Source: Floccularia luteovirens (Eukaryota > Basidiomycota > Agaricomycetes > Agaricales > Squamanitaceae). From it: 64,000 nt of DNA. Location: assembly GCA_009739215.1 (NCBI GenBank), contig VSJF01000010.1, forward strand, positions 1,240,001-1,304,000, written 5' to 3'. Positions 1 through 11,294 of the stretch are shown one piece after another; the first letter of the stretch is position 1, and every line of letters begins with the position of its first letter. The translations under genes were made by a program, and so were the position numbers. Below the pieces are notes generated by a model. That model saw nothing but the letters and a program-made list of their open reading frames with translations, had not been told where the DNA came from and did no database searches.

Positions 1-1686
1 CAACCGTCGCGTAGAGTATTTTGAAGAGGGGAAAGTCGAGAACATTCGTATGAACATCATGGAACAGTACGAATGCATCGATTTCTTGTCCACGCGGTCA
101 GCTGAGAACGTAGTTATGAAGCTAAAATATCGAGAACATCATTTTGTTATGCAGAGCCCCTACTACCAAACAGTATGTCTCCATGGGTATTACAATCACC
201 TGGGAGCAATAGGGGGAAAACTTACCAGTACGGGAGTTATGGAATTTGATGGGAACTACATACGTGGAAAAAAAAAATTATGATTGTGAAACTGATTGCG
301 TCAAATCAATACACAAGTACTGTATATATGTACGTATCAAGACAACTTAAATCTTCTGCGTTATTGACAGGAGCACATGATTTTTGATCATTATGTATGT
401 CAAGTATGCGAATGCACGTGTTACGATATGTTGCAAGTGACAGACAGAATGCTCGACGGTTTACTTTATTGGTGTGAAAGTTATTGCATGGACGGAGGTT
501 TGATAAATCTGAATCTTGGTACAGCTTGTTCTAAGTTATTTCCAGTAGGTACGGATCAAATAAAACGAAAAACATATTGAGCCCCATTTGCATATTTTTT
601 TCTGTATTCTAAATTTATCAATTGAGCCGAAGTGAAAAATACTTTTGATAAAAATAAATTGATGTGTATACAAGTCGCGTTGTGGAAAGCAACCGAGCAA
701 GAAGCAGGACTTGCAGCTGGCTTAGAAGTATGAAATGAGGCAGTACGTGTGTATAAGGAAGTAGGTACTGGGCGAATGTGAATCAATTGTAGCATATATA
801 ACATGAAATGAATGGACTACACGAATTTCCGAGGTTGAAAGATGTACATTCTGGAGAAAGGAAAAATAATCTGATCGAGCTCCGTATACCCAATGGTATA
901 TCCGAGAGGTTATGTAAGGCCTCCAAGGTGACAATTAAACAGGAACACACAGAACTCTGATGCAGGACCAGTTGAGGATGGCCGCTTGGAACTTTCATCC
1001 GTGACCTTATCTTTTCGCGAATTTCCAGAGGTACGGATGGCGGTGAATGTACGCTATATCTTTACATCGATACAAGAATGGGTTTCCAAGCCAAGGACCT
1101 GGCCCCGAGAAGCAGGGGTAAAATAAGTAGGAGAAAATAGATACAAAGATGCAGATTGTATGGCGAGTTGAGGCACAAAAGCCGTCTTAAAGGTAATGCC
1201 CTACGGAGAGAAGCAGATGTACCCTATGGCACCAGGGGGAAAGAAGCATGAATGAGTGCTGGCCGTTGCAGTGACCTCGGCAAAGGAGATCCGGAGAACG
1301 GGCCAGTGGAGTGATCATGATGGGATGTTAATGGCTGATGGACATGTGGTGGACATCTGTCCTCGGCTGAGTGGAGGCATATGTTAACTATTTGTTGTCC
1401 TTTAACGTATGAAAAGCAAGACATGAGAGTGGTCTACGGCAATCCGTAGATGAAAAACGCCGAAAACATACCCATGGGCACGAGTTGGGGGTTGGGTACC
1501 CTTGTGGGTATCAAGATGGACAAAAGAGGATAAACGTGACACATAACAGAGGAATCTTGATCTTCGAAGAGATAAAATAATATTGATAACTTTATCTTGT
1601 AATACCTATATTATACCAATCTCTTTCTCTTTTGACTTTTCTGTCCTTATTTCTTCCCATCTGGTCGCCCCTCCTCGTCGTCCTCA
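1..1686. other. No recognised gene; region upstream of the MFS gene
   Basis: Short open frames occur on both strands, but none resembles a known family, and none joins to a neighbour through plausible short introns. The last 150 bases are pyrimidine-rich, as fungal promoters and leaders often are, and run into the start of the MFS permease gene. Confidence 0.5.
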
Positions 1687-3578
1687 ATGTCCGACTCCCG
1701 CCCCTCTTCAACCCATGACAAGGAGAAGCCCGGATATGCAACGGATGCTGCTAGCAGCAACCATGAGTCTGCCGCTTCATTGCCCATTGCTCCATCAGAC
1801 CCCGCCATAGAGCGTAGGGTGTGGCGCAAGCTCGATCTCTGGGTCCTACCCATTGTAGCCCTGTTTTACTTCCTTTCTTTCCTAGTGCGTTTTCTTGTTC
1901 GTTATACGATATCCGTTCATTGACACTAATTTGTTTCGATAGGATCGCACAAACTTTGCAAATGCACGAGTAGCCGGATTGCAAAGCCAGCTTAAAATGA
2001 CGAATAAGCAATACAGTATCGCCCTTACAGTTACATATGTACCATACATCTTTGCAGAGCTCCCTTCCAATCTACTTCTCAAGGCATGTTCAATCACCAC
2101 CCTCAATTTTGTTGTGTTCTGATGTGGTTATGTGAAGACTGTCGGTCCAAATTTGATGTTGCCTGCCATGCTAACCCTTTGGGGTATCGTCACAACACTG
2201 CAGGGTGCATCTCGTTGTATTTAGTTTATGCGTCGTTCGCTTACTGACACAGCCTAATCAAGGTGTCGTACACAGCTACAAGGGTCTTCTTGCATGTAGA
2301 TTTTTCCTTGGTCTCTTTGAAGGTGCTTACAAATTCGTCGTTTCCCGTCAACAAAAGCTTGATTTTTTAAATCCAGGTGGCGTTTTCCCCGGTCTTGTCT
2401 TGTACCTCTCGTTCTTCTATCCCCGAAGGCGGCTGCAATGGCGTATCTCTTGCTTCTTCTCAACCGCCTCCCTTTCAGGCGCATTCTCTGGTCTTCTTGC
2501 TTTTGGAATCATCAACATGAATGGAATCGGAAATCGTCCAGGATGGGCGTGGATTTTTATTCTTGAGGGAATATTCACCGTTCTAGTTGGAGTTGTCAGT
2601 TTCTTCCTGATGCCAGCGTCCCCCGCTACTGCTCGTTTCCTTTCATCAAAAGAAAGAGAATATGTTCAAGCTGTTCTGCGTGCTGATGGGGCTATCGGCA
2701 AAAATGATGAAGTCGACTCATTCAGCTGGCCAGAAGTCGGACGTGCATTCAAATTACCACAAGTTTGGATGTTGGCAGTCATATTCTTCTTCGATGGAAC
2801 TATTCTGTACGGATTGGCATAGTAAGTTTTTGCTTTTGATTTCACTTGCTTCATTCTCAAGGTGATACCCCAGCTTTGCTCCTTCCATTGTTCAAGGTCT
2901 TGGTTTCTCGCCAAATCGTGCTCAATTGATGAGTGTACCACCGTTTGCCGTTGCCTTTGTTGGTCAGTATCCATCACTTCTGGTTTGTACAAACACCGTG
3001 CTAACAGTTCAACAGTCAGTTTAATTGCAGCATATATATCTGACAAACACAACTGCCGTGGTCTTATCAGTATCATTTCTTCTGTGTTGTGTGTAATCGG
3101 GTTTGCTATGTTCCTTGGTAAGCATCTGAGAATTCTCCAATCCTGACGGGGAAACACTCTTCTCACGACTTACGACATGATTTTAGGCTCAACGAAACAT
3201 CATGTTCAATATGGTAGCCTTTTCCTTTCTATTACGGGAACTTACGTCGCCGCACCCACGCTTTCTACATGGAGCGCAAACAACGCAGCTCCACACACAC
3301 GGAGGGCTACGGCTATTGCTATTGGATTTATTATGACCAACTCCGGTGGTATTCTTGCTACCTGGTTACTTGGCTCGCTCTCACCTGCACCGAGATACAC
3401 AAAGGCAACTATTGTCTTGCTTGTATTCTCTGTACTCATGGGGGTCGTGTCTGCGATGAACACTGCATATTTATGGAATCAGAACAAACGAAAGGCAGAG
3501 ATTAGACACACTAAGACTCGTGATGAAGAACCAAGAAGTTTGGGTGATCGATCAGCATGGTTTGTGTATAATCTATAA
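1687..3578 (+). CDS. MFS permease, Dal5/TNA1 (allantoate/nicotinate-type) family
   Basis: A major facilitator superfamily carrier of the anion:cation symporter group, expected in the plasma membrane and importing small organic anions such as allantoate or vitamin acids; the substrate is not visible. Eight exons (1687-1884, 1943-2083, 2138-2204, 2263-2322, 2377-2821, 2874-2962, 3016-3117, 3187-3578) join in frame to 497 residues. A hydrophilic N-terminus leads to an RRVWRKLDLWVLP segment and first helix. The joined exons 1 and 2 give FLDRTNFANARVAGL, the family's hallmark after helix 1. GLLACRFFLGLFEG and NRPGWAWIFILEG are further family segments, and the C-terminal tail is charged. The second intron (2084-2137) is GC-AG. 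All joins keep frame, so the gene looks intact. Family is confident, substrate unknown. Confidence 0.92.
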
Positions 3579-4493
3579 TGTGATTCTTGATTCAGTCTTT
3601 GTGATTTTTGTGAAGAGAAAGAGGTCGCTAGTATGATTATATATATTTTCTCCTACTTACCACGCTTAAGTTCAATAGCGTACCACTCGTTTTTGTAATC
3701 CACAACAAGAGAAAGTTGTGCCAACTTGTTTTTAGTTTTTTTGGGTTTTGTTAATTATACAAGCATTTAGTACATAAATATATACACTGGTTTCATCAAG
3801 TGCACTCGGGAACTTCATACATCTTACCACTCCATTTTGACATGTCCATCCCTCAAAAATACAAGCATGACAACGTTTGAAGGCGTCAGAACATGTTCGG
3901 GTTATGGAGTGTGGACCTCGTCGATGAGGGAGATTTATTCCTGTTTTGACCGTCTCCAGGTCGCTTAGAATAGATTTTCTAGTGACAGTTGCGGTGATGA
4001 CCAGCGTACGCTATGCACTCTTGTGCAGTGCTGGCAAAGCCCACTCACAAGTGAGCCATAGCATCGACGAGTGCTTAGTGTTGATACGTTTAATGGAGCT
4101 GGTCGACGAGAGAATTACCGATGACCGCAAATGGGCAAATTTTGGTCGGGCCTCGTACTTTCTTATAATACTGAGACCCTTCATCAACCAAGATGGGGGT
4201 GGACCCATGCTGCGATATCATCTCTTGCTGAATGAGTACGATATGATCTAGGATCACATACTGTTCTACAAGTTAACAACCATCGCATTATTAGGAAGGA
4301 ACTACTCGGGTAGTTAACGTCGAGACTTGACACTGTATCTCATTGTCCAGTTTCTCGGCGCACATCATGATTGATATAGCTCCATTATGGAATTGAAGTG
4401 AAAGTCGCGGATATCTGGCCTTCTGAACACGGGGGTATATAAATGACGTGAAAACCTCCCCCAGGTGCTAAAATCTCCCCCCTACTCCATCTC
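3579..4493. other. Intergenic region between MFS permease and DUF6533 gene A
   Basis: AT-rich 3' flank of the permease, then the promoter of gene A. No coding signal was recognised. An ORF at 3946-4251 resembles nothing known and lacks neighbouring exons. Confidence 0.5.
4436..4443 (+). promoter_or_regulatory. TATA box of DUF6533 gene A
   Basis: TATATAAA lies 51 bases before the chosen ATG (4494), a fitting distance for a fungal TATA box with a short leader. Gene B has a similar TATATAAG at 7917-7924. Confidence 0.55.
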
Positions 4494-6547
4494 ATGTTAT
4501 CGGAAACTCCAGCGGATTTTCTTACCTTGCGTCAAGTTATACAGGATGCAAGAACTTCCAACTGGTTCTCTGGTATCATTCTAAACCAAATGTGTGACTG
4601 CTTGAACTGAAATTTATTTCCAAGCGATGGCTGTAACTCTGGTGATGTAAGGAACCATGAAGTATTCACTAACTATAGTACAAGCTTATCAATTGGGTAG
4701 ATATGACCACCTGATTTCAATTCAAGAAGAGGTGTGTATGGTCTAGTTTCTGATGATAAAGGACCTCATGAAATACAACTAGGTCGACCTCATCTGGAAG
4801 AGGAGCTGGAATGTTACTGGAATACTTTATGTGAGTCGCATTTACCGTTAATCCCATCAGCGACAAAGACCTTATAGATCTTACAGCTATGGGTACGGCT
4901 TATTGACATTAACACTCTTTTTTTGGGAAGGCTAATAGAAAGTCATAGAATCGATACTTCAGCATTGTTGGGTTGATGTATGTTCCAACGATGACCTATT
5001 TCGTTATTTCACTGATGCTTTTACAAATATGCTCAGGATATGTGCGAGTTGTGAGCCAATCTATAGCACATGTCTATATTTTAGGCTAAACATGTTAATC
5101 AACGACTTTCAGTTCAGCTCCGGGTTATCAGTTCAGACAACGTGCATGTCTGTGATCCCAACGATCGAATCCGTTTTTAATGAATTTCTCCCACAGACGT
5201 ACGTTTCTCTTGAATATTAAACTTGAGGATATAACAAAACCGCTACTCCTCAGTTGTAAACGGTACCTTCATGTAAGTATTACATTTTTCACCAGCGACC
5301 TGGTAGCAATCTCATCACAAAAACCAGTTTGAGGATATCTTCTGTAGCATCTTGGCTCTTACGACAGACCTGGTTTTTGTTTACCGGTACTAAAACAACT
5401 TGCATCAATATATATACTTCACAACTGAGCATTTCTTCCGCTAGGATATGGATCCTCTACGAAAGGTGTAGGAAACTACTATGTATACTTTTGTTCATGG
5501 TGTTTGGTAAGGCTCATAAGCAGTGTCCACCACGACAAAAGCTGATGTTCATATTTCAGCCGAGTTCATTGTTATGTGAGTAGGGGTTTTGGTAACTGCA
5601 GAACTGCAAAGGCTCGAGCTCAACCCAAATTTTAGAAATTCTGTTGTGCTCAATTCAGTGGAGCAATTGAGGGGTGAGTTTTCTACTCTGACTCACGACC
5701 CGAAACAGACGCTCCAATGTAACTTGTAGAATTCATCCATCGTGGGTAGGAAGCACCCCTGAACATGCCGGAGAAAAAGTGTTGTATTAATTATGGTGAT
5801 TTAGGTCGGCCTTGACTGGCTGTTACTTCGAAGGTAAGCTTGGTGCCACTGTGAGCTGTTGTATTACAGGCAGGTTGAGATGATTCTTTAGATGTCCTAC
5901 CTGCATATTTCAAATATTATGACATTACGATTTTGATTGTTGTAAGACTTTCTGTTCACACCAACATCTCTTAACGAGACGACTTTAATTTTGTGGTTGG
6001 GTGCAGTCTTGTGTCATGTTCTTATTATCGATGTATCGGTGTATATGGTCCTTGAAAGAAGGTGAATGGAGGAGAATGCCGATTTTGATGTTAATCTTCA
6101 GGGATGGGATTTTCTGGTTTTTGACGGTTTTTGGTGAGTTATGACATCGACTGAGAAGGTGAAAGGGCTAATGTGATGACATGATTAGCGTGCATGACCA
6201 TTCAAGTCCTTGTCCTTACCAAAGCCAGACCCACACTTTCATATCTGATGGTATTGTGCGTATCCGACCTTTCCCGCACCATTCTGACTAAAAAAGGGTT
6301 GTCTGAAATTAAAAACTAGACCAACAGCGTCGTAAGCATTTTCGATCTTTACTCGTTATCATCTTGGTTGACTTCTTGTAGGATATTTAGTATCGCCAGT
6401 TCTCGCGTTTTGCTAAATATCAAAGCTGTCATCGCTCAGACAGAAGAACCAGGTAATTCGACCCAAAGCGCATCCAATTTTATGGAATTATCCAGAATAC
6501 GATTTGATGTAAGCCCCGGGACCACGATTCCAGGGTGCAACAACTAA
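4494..6547 (+). CDS. DUF6533-domain multi-pass membrane protein (gene A)
   Basis: A basidiomycete integral membrane protein of unknown function. Many small exons, separated by introns of about 50 nt, join in frame. The N-terminal exon ends in DARTSNWFS. The DUF6533 core follows: YDHLISIQEE, then VDLIWKRSWNVTGILY, then NRYFSIVG. Next come YLHFEDIFCSI, a helix around RIWILYERCRKLL, an ALTGCYFE segment, and MLIFRDGIFWFLTVF. The last exons give a helix ending SSRVLLNIK and a short polar tail. The stop is at 6545-6547. No frame break was found, unlike copy B. Its last two exons (6321-6547) are also the left end of the duplicated unit. Several join points are inferred by aligning A, B and C rather than from transcripts. 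Confidence 0.8.
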
Positions 6548-7986
6548 AAAAACACGGAAATCTGTTATGCCGATGTATAGTGCACAAATGTAGTGGACAG
6601 GAAGATTGTGAATGAGACCATATCCTGCAGCAGAGCACTAGACAGAATCGTTTATCGCTTGGAGGTTAAAGTTCTTGGCTGCGAAATTAGCTATTAGATG
6701 ACAGATTTGACTGCTACAACCATGCCTTTTGTTGAGGAAACGTTGGTTTCGTGCTAGTATAGTTAGATCTTTTCACAGTAATGACCAATTAGCGCCAACT
6801 ACTACCAGTGTTAAAACGTTAAAGTCTAACGAGAGAAGTCACCAAGACCATGTTGCTGTATGCATAACGTTTTCCCGAAAGGCATCCATCGGAGATCGAG
6901 CGCTCATTAACATTTTTCAATATAATTCCGGCTCTTATTTGTGCTTGTTGGAATCTAACGGCCTTAACAAGTCCCAGCATTTTCCATATCTACAAAACCA
7001 ACAAGCATGCGTCAGAAACTGTAGGGAGCTGATCCAAAAACATTGGGTATATAGCCCTCGTAAAATATCACTGCTGCCTTTAGAGCGGGCACAGCATCAC
7101 GAGTCTGACAAGCCTAGCCAAACCTCATGTCCAGATTCTTATCAGGCTCGGAACTGGCAACCCCGGTTGGTTCTCTCAACTTGGGGAAGATCTTGTAATA
7201 GGTGGACCTTTTCGAACACCCCCAAACAGAATGTTTGACCAGCAAAACGCGGGATCTCATGGATGAATGATTCATTGCGACTCGGGGCCTACTGTGAAGG
7301 ACCTGTTACATGTCTTCACGTTTATGCTCAATACGGAAATCTCAAGGGGCCATTTTTCACTTATGTCTACTGAAACATGAGTCGAGCTGTCTAGTGGATA
7401 GTGGCGTCGAGTCTTGTGGTCAGTCATTTCCACATAGTATAAAAGTTTAGCATTGCTTGACAGCAACTTGACAGTTGAGCTTCAGCTCGAGTGTTGTAAC
7501 AAATCCTTATTCCTGAAATTGCTGTACTGGAGCGATTTCCTATACAAACTGCGGGAAACAGACTTCTTATAAGTATGTTGCTACTCTGAGCACGTCATGC
7601 TCGTGAGAACTTCGAAGCAATTATTTTACTTCCGACTTCTTCGCTCTTGCTATTTCGTCTGACTGGCACCCCCGGAACATTAACTCTTTCCAGTATGTTT
7701 GTTATGAATATGCTTTGGATTAAGATCTTTTTGGCAATTGAAAATTGCTATCTATCAAAATTGAAACAGGGATTTACAAGAAACCAATCCTTCTAGGGCC
7801 TAGGTGTTCGAAGTCCGATCAATCTGATTGATGTACATTGCCATCAAGGGATTAGCCACTGGTTGCAAAGAATCATGAATAGCCTCCGAATAGTAAAGAT
7901 AGGCTTCGAAAGAAGATATATAAGTAAGTGAGGTTTAGGCGTTTGCAGGAAATGCCACTCCTATAACCCACTCTATAGCAGAGATA
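6548..7986. other. Spacer between DUF6533 genes A and B
   Basis: No gene recognised. It is homologous to 10662-12857, with blocks of near identity such as gattgtgaatgagaccatat (from about 6604 and about 11359). An open frame at 6729-7238 is not preserved in the duplicate, which argues against coding. The last 70 bases hold a TATA-like TATATAAG before the start of gene B. Confidence 0.6.
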
Positions 7987-10002
7987 ATGTCGACAGATGT
8001 CAATGCGTTACTTCAATTTATAGGGGATGCGAGGACATCTAATTGGTTCACTGGTATATTCTTATCAATTGTCTAATCTCATTAGTAGGAACTAACATCT
8101 ATTGAAGTATTAGCTGTAGCTGTTTTGATGTAAGCCATTTTTTTTGCGTCGGTTGTCGGAAAGTGCTCAGGGACTTATAGATATGACCACCTGATTTCGA
8201 TCCAAGAGGAGGTACTAAGGTGTTCCAACTGTACATGCCTGTACTTATGAACACACGAATAGGTTGATTTAATCTGGAAGAAGAAGTGGAATATCACCGG
8301 AATACTGTTTGTGAGTTATACCTAGTTTTGATCTATGTAATTTGTTTCTCATGACAATCCCAACAGCTATGGGTAAGTTTCAAGATATCATGTACCTCCT
8401 TACGGGACTGAAAGCGATCGACAGAATCGATATTTTAGCATTGTTGGAGTGACGTATGTCCTTTGATACCCTCGCTCCGGAACTTTTGCTGATGTTATCA
8501 AACAGAATATGTGCAAGCTGTACGTTGATGTAAACGTTGATGTATCTAGTAAGCTAATGCTGATAACCGCAAATCAGTTCAACTGCGAATTATCAATTCC
8601 AATATAGTGTGTGCCAATCATTGATACCGATTATCAACTGACTGTTTTACTAGACGTAGGTTCTCTCGGCACAAATGAAATGATGTAGCTGACACCATTG
8701 TTGTGATGGCACAGATGTATAAGATATCTTCATGTGCGTTCGTCAGTTTTAAATTTATCTTCAAAATTTCATTTCTAGTACATAGTTCGAAGATATATTT
8801 TGTAGCATTCTTGTTCTTACAACAGACCTAGTCCTTGTGTATCGGTAGGTTTCCAACTCATCGGGTATTCGATTTCATCCCTGATTTAATTCCCAGAATT
8901 TGGATTCTATATGATCGAAATAAAAAGTTGCTATTAACACTTTTGTTCATGGTTATTTGTGAGTTAATATTTGATTATATGATATCTTCTAACTTCGTTA
9001 ACTAGCCGAGTTCCTTGTTATGTGAGTTCACCTGACAAGATGGAAATTTCGCAACTTAATACGCACACATCAGTAATTTCGTTCGTCCTCAATTCCGTCA
9101 ACCATTTACGAGGTCTGTTTTGATTTTTTTCCTACTCGTAATATCATCTAACACCTGTCTCAGATTTCGTGCACCTTGGGTAGGAAAATTGTTTTCGTGA
9201 CCTACCCAAATTCACAACTCATTATCCAGATCTACCTTGACCGGGTGTTATTTTGCAGGTTAGTCTCAGTCGAGATTTCTATAGTATGTCACTTCTACAA
9301 TATATTGACTGGAATAAAGACAACCTTCCTGGATACTTCAAATACTACGTTATCTCGATGTTGATAGTGGTAAGTCATTGTTCAATGCAGGAATCTATCC
9401 TTCTAAAAGGCAAAACAGTCTTGTATAATGTTCTTATTGACCCTTCATCGATGTCTATGGTCTCTGCAAGAGAGTCGGTGGAAAGGGATGCCGATCATGA
9501 TACTGTTTTTCCGAGATGGGCTTTTCTGGTTTTTGGCAGGTGTTTGGTCAGTCGCCTAAAGTCTCGCCTATTGGTATGTGCACTGAATGGTCATCGTTTT
9601 CTAGCATGCACCACTATTCAAGTTCGTTATTTTAACGAGAGCCAGACCTACTTTATCCTACCTAATGGTGTTGTACGTATCCCGTTGTAATTGCACATTC
9701 ACCATGGCTCAACTGCATATTTTCTTTGTAGACCAACAGCATCGTCAGTGGTTCTTATTTTCAGTGAAAAGGTACTATGACTGACGTTGAACGTGAACAG
9801 AATATTCAGTATTGCGAGCTCTCGAGTGCTACTCAATATCAAAGGCATTATTACTCGAACAGACATGGACACGACTGATTGGTCTCAAAGTACCACAAAC
9901 TTTATGGGTCTCTCTCGACTACGTTTTGATCTTGCTCCTGATCACACTCATGTCTCAGAAAGTTCAGAATTTGATGGAATTCTAATTGATGTAATTGGTT
10001 GA
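7987..10002 (+). pseudogene. DUF6533 membrane-protein gene B, decaying copy
   Basis: Near twin of gene C with the same exon pattern: a start exon ending DARTSNWFT, then YDHLISIQEE, VDLIWKKKWNITGILF, NRYFSIVGV, YLHFEDIFCSI and IWILYDRNKKLL. Three single extra bases interrupt exons that are clean in both A and C: a c near 9084 (exon before the HLRDFVHLG segment), an a at 9538 (end of the FRDGLFWFLA exon) and a c near 9625 (exon after ACTTIQV). The middle one could be bypassed by using the GT it creates; the other two shift frame and would end the protein early. The last exon (to 10002) still reads like those of A and C. I call it a recent pseudogene. If the extra bases are sequencing errors, it is a third intact paralogue. 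Confidence 0.7.
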
Positions 10003-10246
10003 TGTATTATATATTTAGCATACAGCATGGAATACAACGATGTATTTAATTTGTGAAAGTTCTAGTAGCTTTTCTTTATTTACAGCATTCATACACAGGC
10101 CAACTCACTGAACCTTTTTGCAGGAAAATATCGGGCGCCCAACTTGCAGTGCCGCGCCACACTGTGCCACAATTTGTTACAGTGTACAAGCAGTATACTT
10201 ATTGACAGCGCTTTGTTTTCAAAGACTACATATTAACAACATTGCA

Positions 10247-10437
10247 ATGTCCCTAAAACAAGGCACCTGTACCCAACCAATACCCCCACCTTACTCCTCA
10301 GGAAGTCATGGAGGGAGAGAAACAGACCCTCCCTTACCACAACATTCACAACAAACTATACAACAATCTTTTGTCTTGTCCTTATCACTCTAATTGATGT
10401 TGCTGCCATCGTTAAAGGATCTTACGGTGGTGATGTA
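10247..10437 (+). pseudogene. 5' remnant of the membrane/coiled-coil gene, cut by the duplication
   Basis: Begins ATG TCC CTA and reads MSLKQGTCTQP, then a Pro/Ser/Gly-rich stretch with SGSHGGRETD. It is the counterpart of the gene starting at 15112. About 26 bases present there are missing here after the PLPQHS segment, so the frame reaches a stop at 10391-10393. Homology ends at 10437, inside the luminal or extracellular part just after the membrane helix, where sequence from the end of gene A takes over. It cannot make the full protein. Confidence 0.7.
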
Positions 10438-10661
10438 CCAACAACGTCGTAAGCATTTTCGATCTTTCCTCGTTATCTTGGTTGACTTCTTGTAGGATAT
10501 TTAGTATCGCCAGTTCTCGCGTTTTGCTAAATATCAAAGCTGTCATCGCTCAGACAAAAGAACCAGTTAATTCGACCCAAAGCGCATCCAATTTTATGGG
10601 ATTATCCAGAATACGATTTGATGTAAGCCCTGGGACCACGATTCCAGGGTGCAACGACTAA
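10438..10661 (+). pseudogene. Orphan copy of the last exons of DUF6533 gene A
   Basis: Close copy of 6321-6547: the small exon ending in GC(G)TC before a GT, the intron, and the exon reading SSRVLLNIKAVIAQT to a stop at 10659-10661. No DUF6533 gene precedes it; the preceding sequence is the truncated coiled-coil gene. It is the duplicated left edge of the unit and marks the crossover point. Confidence 0.85.
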
Positions 10662-10710
10662 AATAACACGGAAATTTGTTATGTTGATGTATAATGTGCA
10701 AATGTAGCAA

Positions 10711-11103
10711 TTAGTACTCCAAGACGTAAGGAAATGTAGTCACAGAAGGATGTCTTCGAGTAAACGAGTGGTGTGACAGATGCACCGCTCTGCTTCACAC
10801 CACCACACACGCAACTCGTTTACTTTCTTTACCCACCCACCCTCACCATATCACTTACAGCTTTGGACTCCGGAAAAGAACAATCATCTAGCTGCAAGGT
10901 GTTCCCTACCCACCCGACGCAGCTCGTCTCTTCTGTTCCTATCCGGGTCGGACAGCACCCCTGGTGCTCTCACCCACCTACATGCTCATATCTACAATAG
11001 ACATAGTGGATCACCCCCCTTCGCATTACATATCAACCTGTCTTACACTTACATACATTCATAATATCAGACGCACACCTATAGTGATATCGAAGAACAT
11101 ATA
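10711..11103 (+). repeat. Dispersed ~390-bp repeat, copy 1
   Basis: Starts ttagtactc and ends near gatatcgaagaa. The same sequence recurs at 23571-23972 with scattered substitutions, including the blocks gtcacagaaggatgtctt, ttacccacccacc, cctacccacccgacgcagct and cacccctggtgctctcaccc. Near its start is a hairpin: AAACGAGT pairs with ACTCGTTT, and inside that GTGGTGTGA pairs with TTCACACCAC. It is absent from unit 1, so it arrived after or with the duplication. Class unknown; no transposase or reverse transcriptase frame is visible. Confidence 0.75.
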
Positions 11104-11294
11104 TTAGGGCGTTTTACGCAGCCTTTTGGCAGTTTTTCGAGTCCTTTTTCATGGGATTTTGATTTGTTTTTGATCAAAAAATGGCCAAGAAAATGATCAA
11201 AAAAAAAGTTTTTCGGAGAATTCCGAACTCCGAAAAACAAATCGAAAAATCCCACGAAAAAGGACTGCCAAAAAGGCTGCGTGAAACGCCCTAA
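11104..11294. mobile_element. MITE-like foldback element, 191 bp
   Basis: Terminal inverted repeats begin TTAGGGCGTTTTACGCAGCC and end with its near-exact complement GGCTGCGTGAAACGCCCTAA. The arms extend inward with further imperfect pairing (GGCAGT with ACTGCC, an A/T-rich centre). It is flanked on both sides by TA (11102-11103 and 11295-11296), which fits a target-site duplication of the Tc1/mariner type. It has no coding capacity and is absent from the matching place in unit 1. Confidence 0.75.

Larger units (their letters stand above)
6321..10437 (+). repeat. Tandem duplication, unit 1
   Basis: This stretch and 10438-15327 are homologous from end to end. Order in both: 3' exons of a gene-A-type DUF6533 gene, a spacer, a complete DUF6533 gene, and the 5' part of a membrane/coiled-coil gene. 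The left edge starts with ccaacagcgtcgtaag in the end of gene A. The right edge is ...ggtggtgatgta, where unit 2 starts again with ccaacaacgtcgtaag. Unit 1 is shorter because unit 2 carries extra insertions. Confidence 0.85.

Noticed and set aside
6729..7238. 169-residue ORF in the A-B spacer
   Set aside because: The matching region of unit 2 does not keep the frame and no family is recognised.
10773..11064. ORFs inside dispersed repeat copy 1
   Set aside because: The corresponding frames in copy 2 differ in length and start, so no shared protein is implied.
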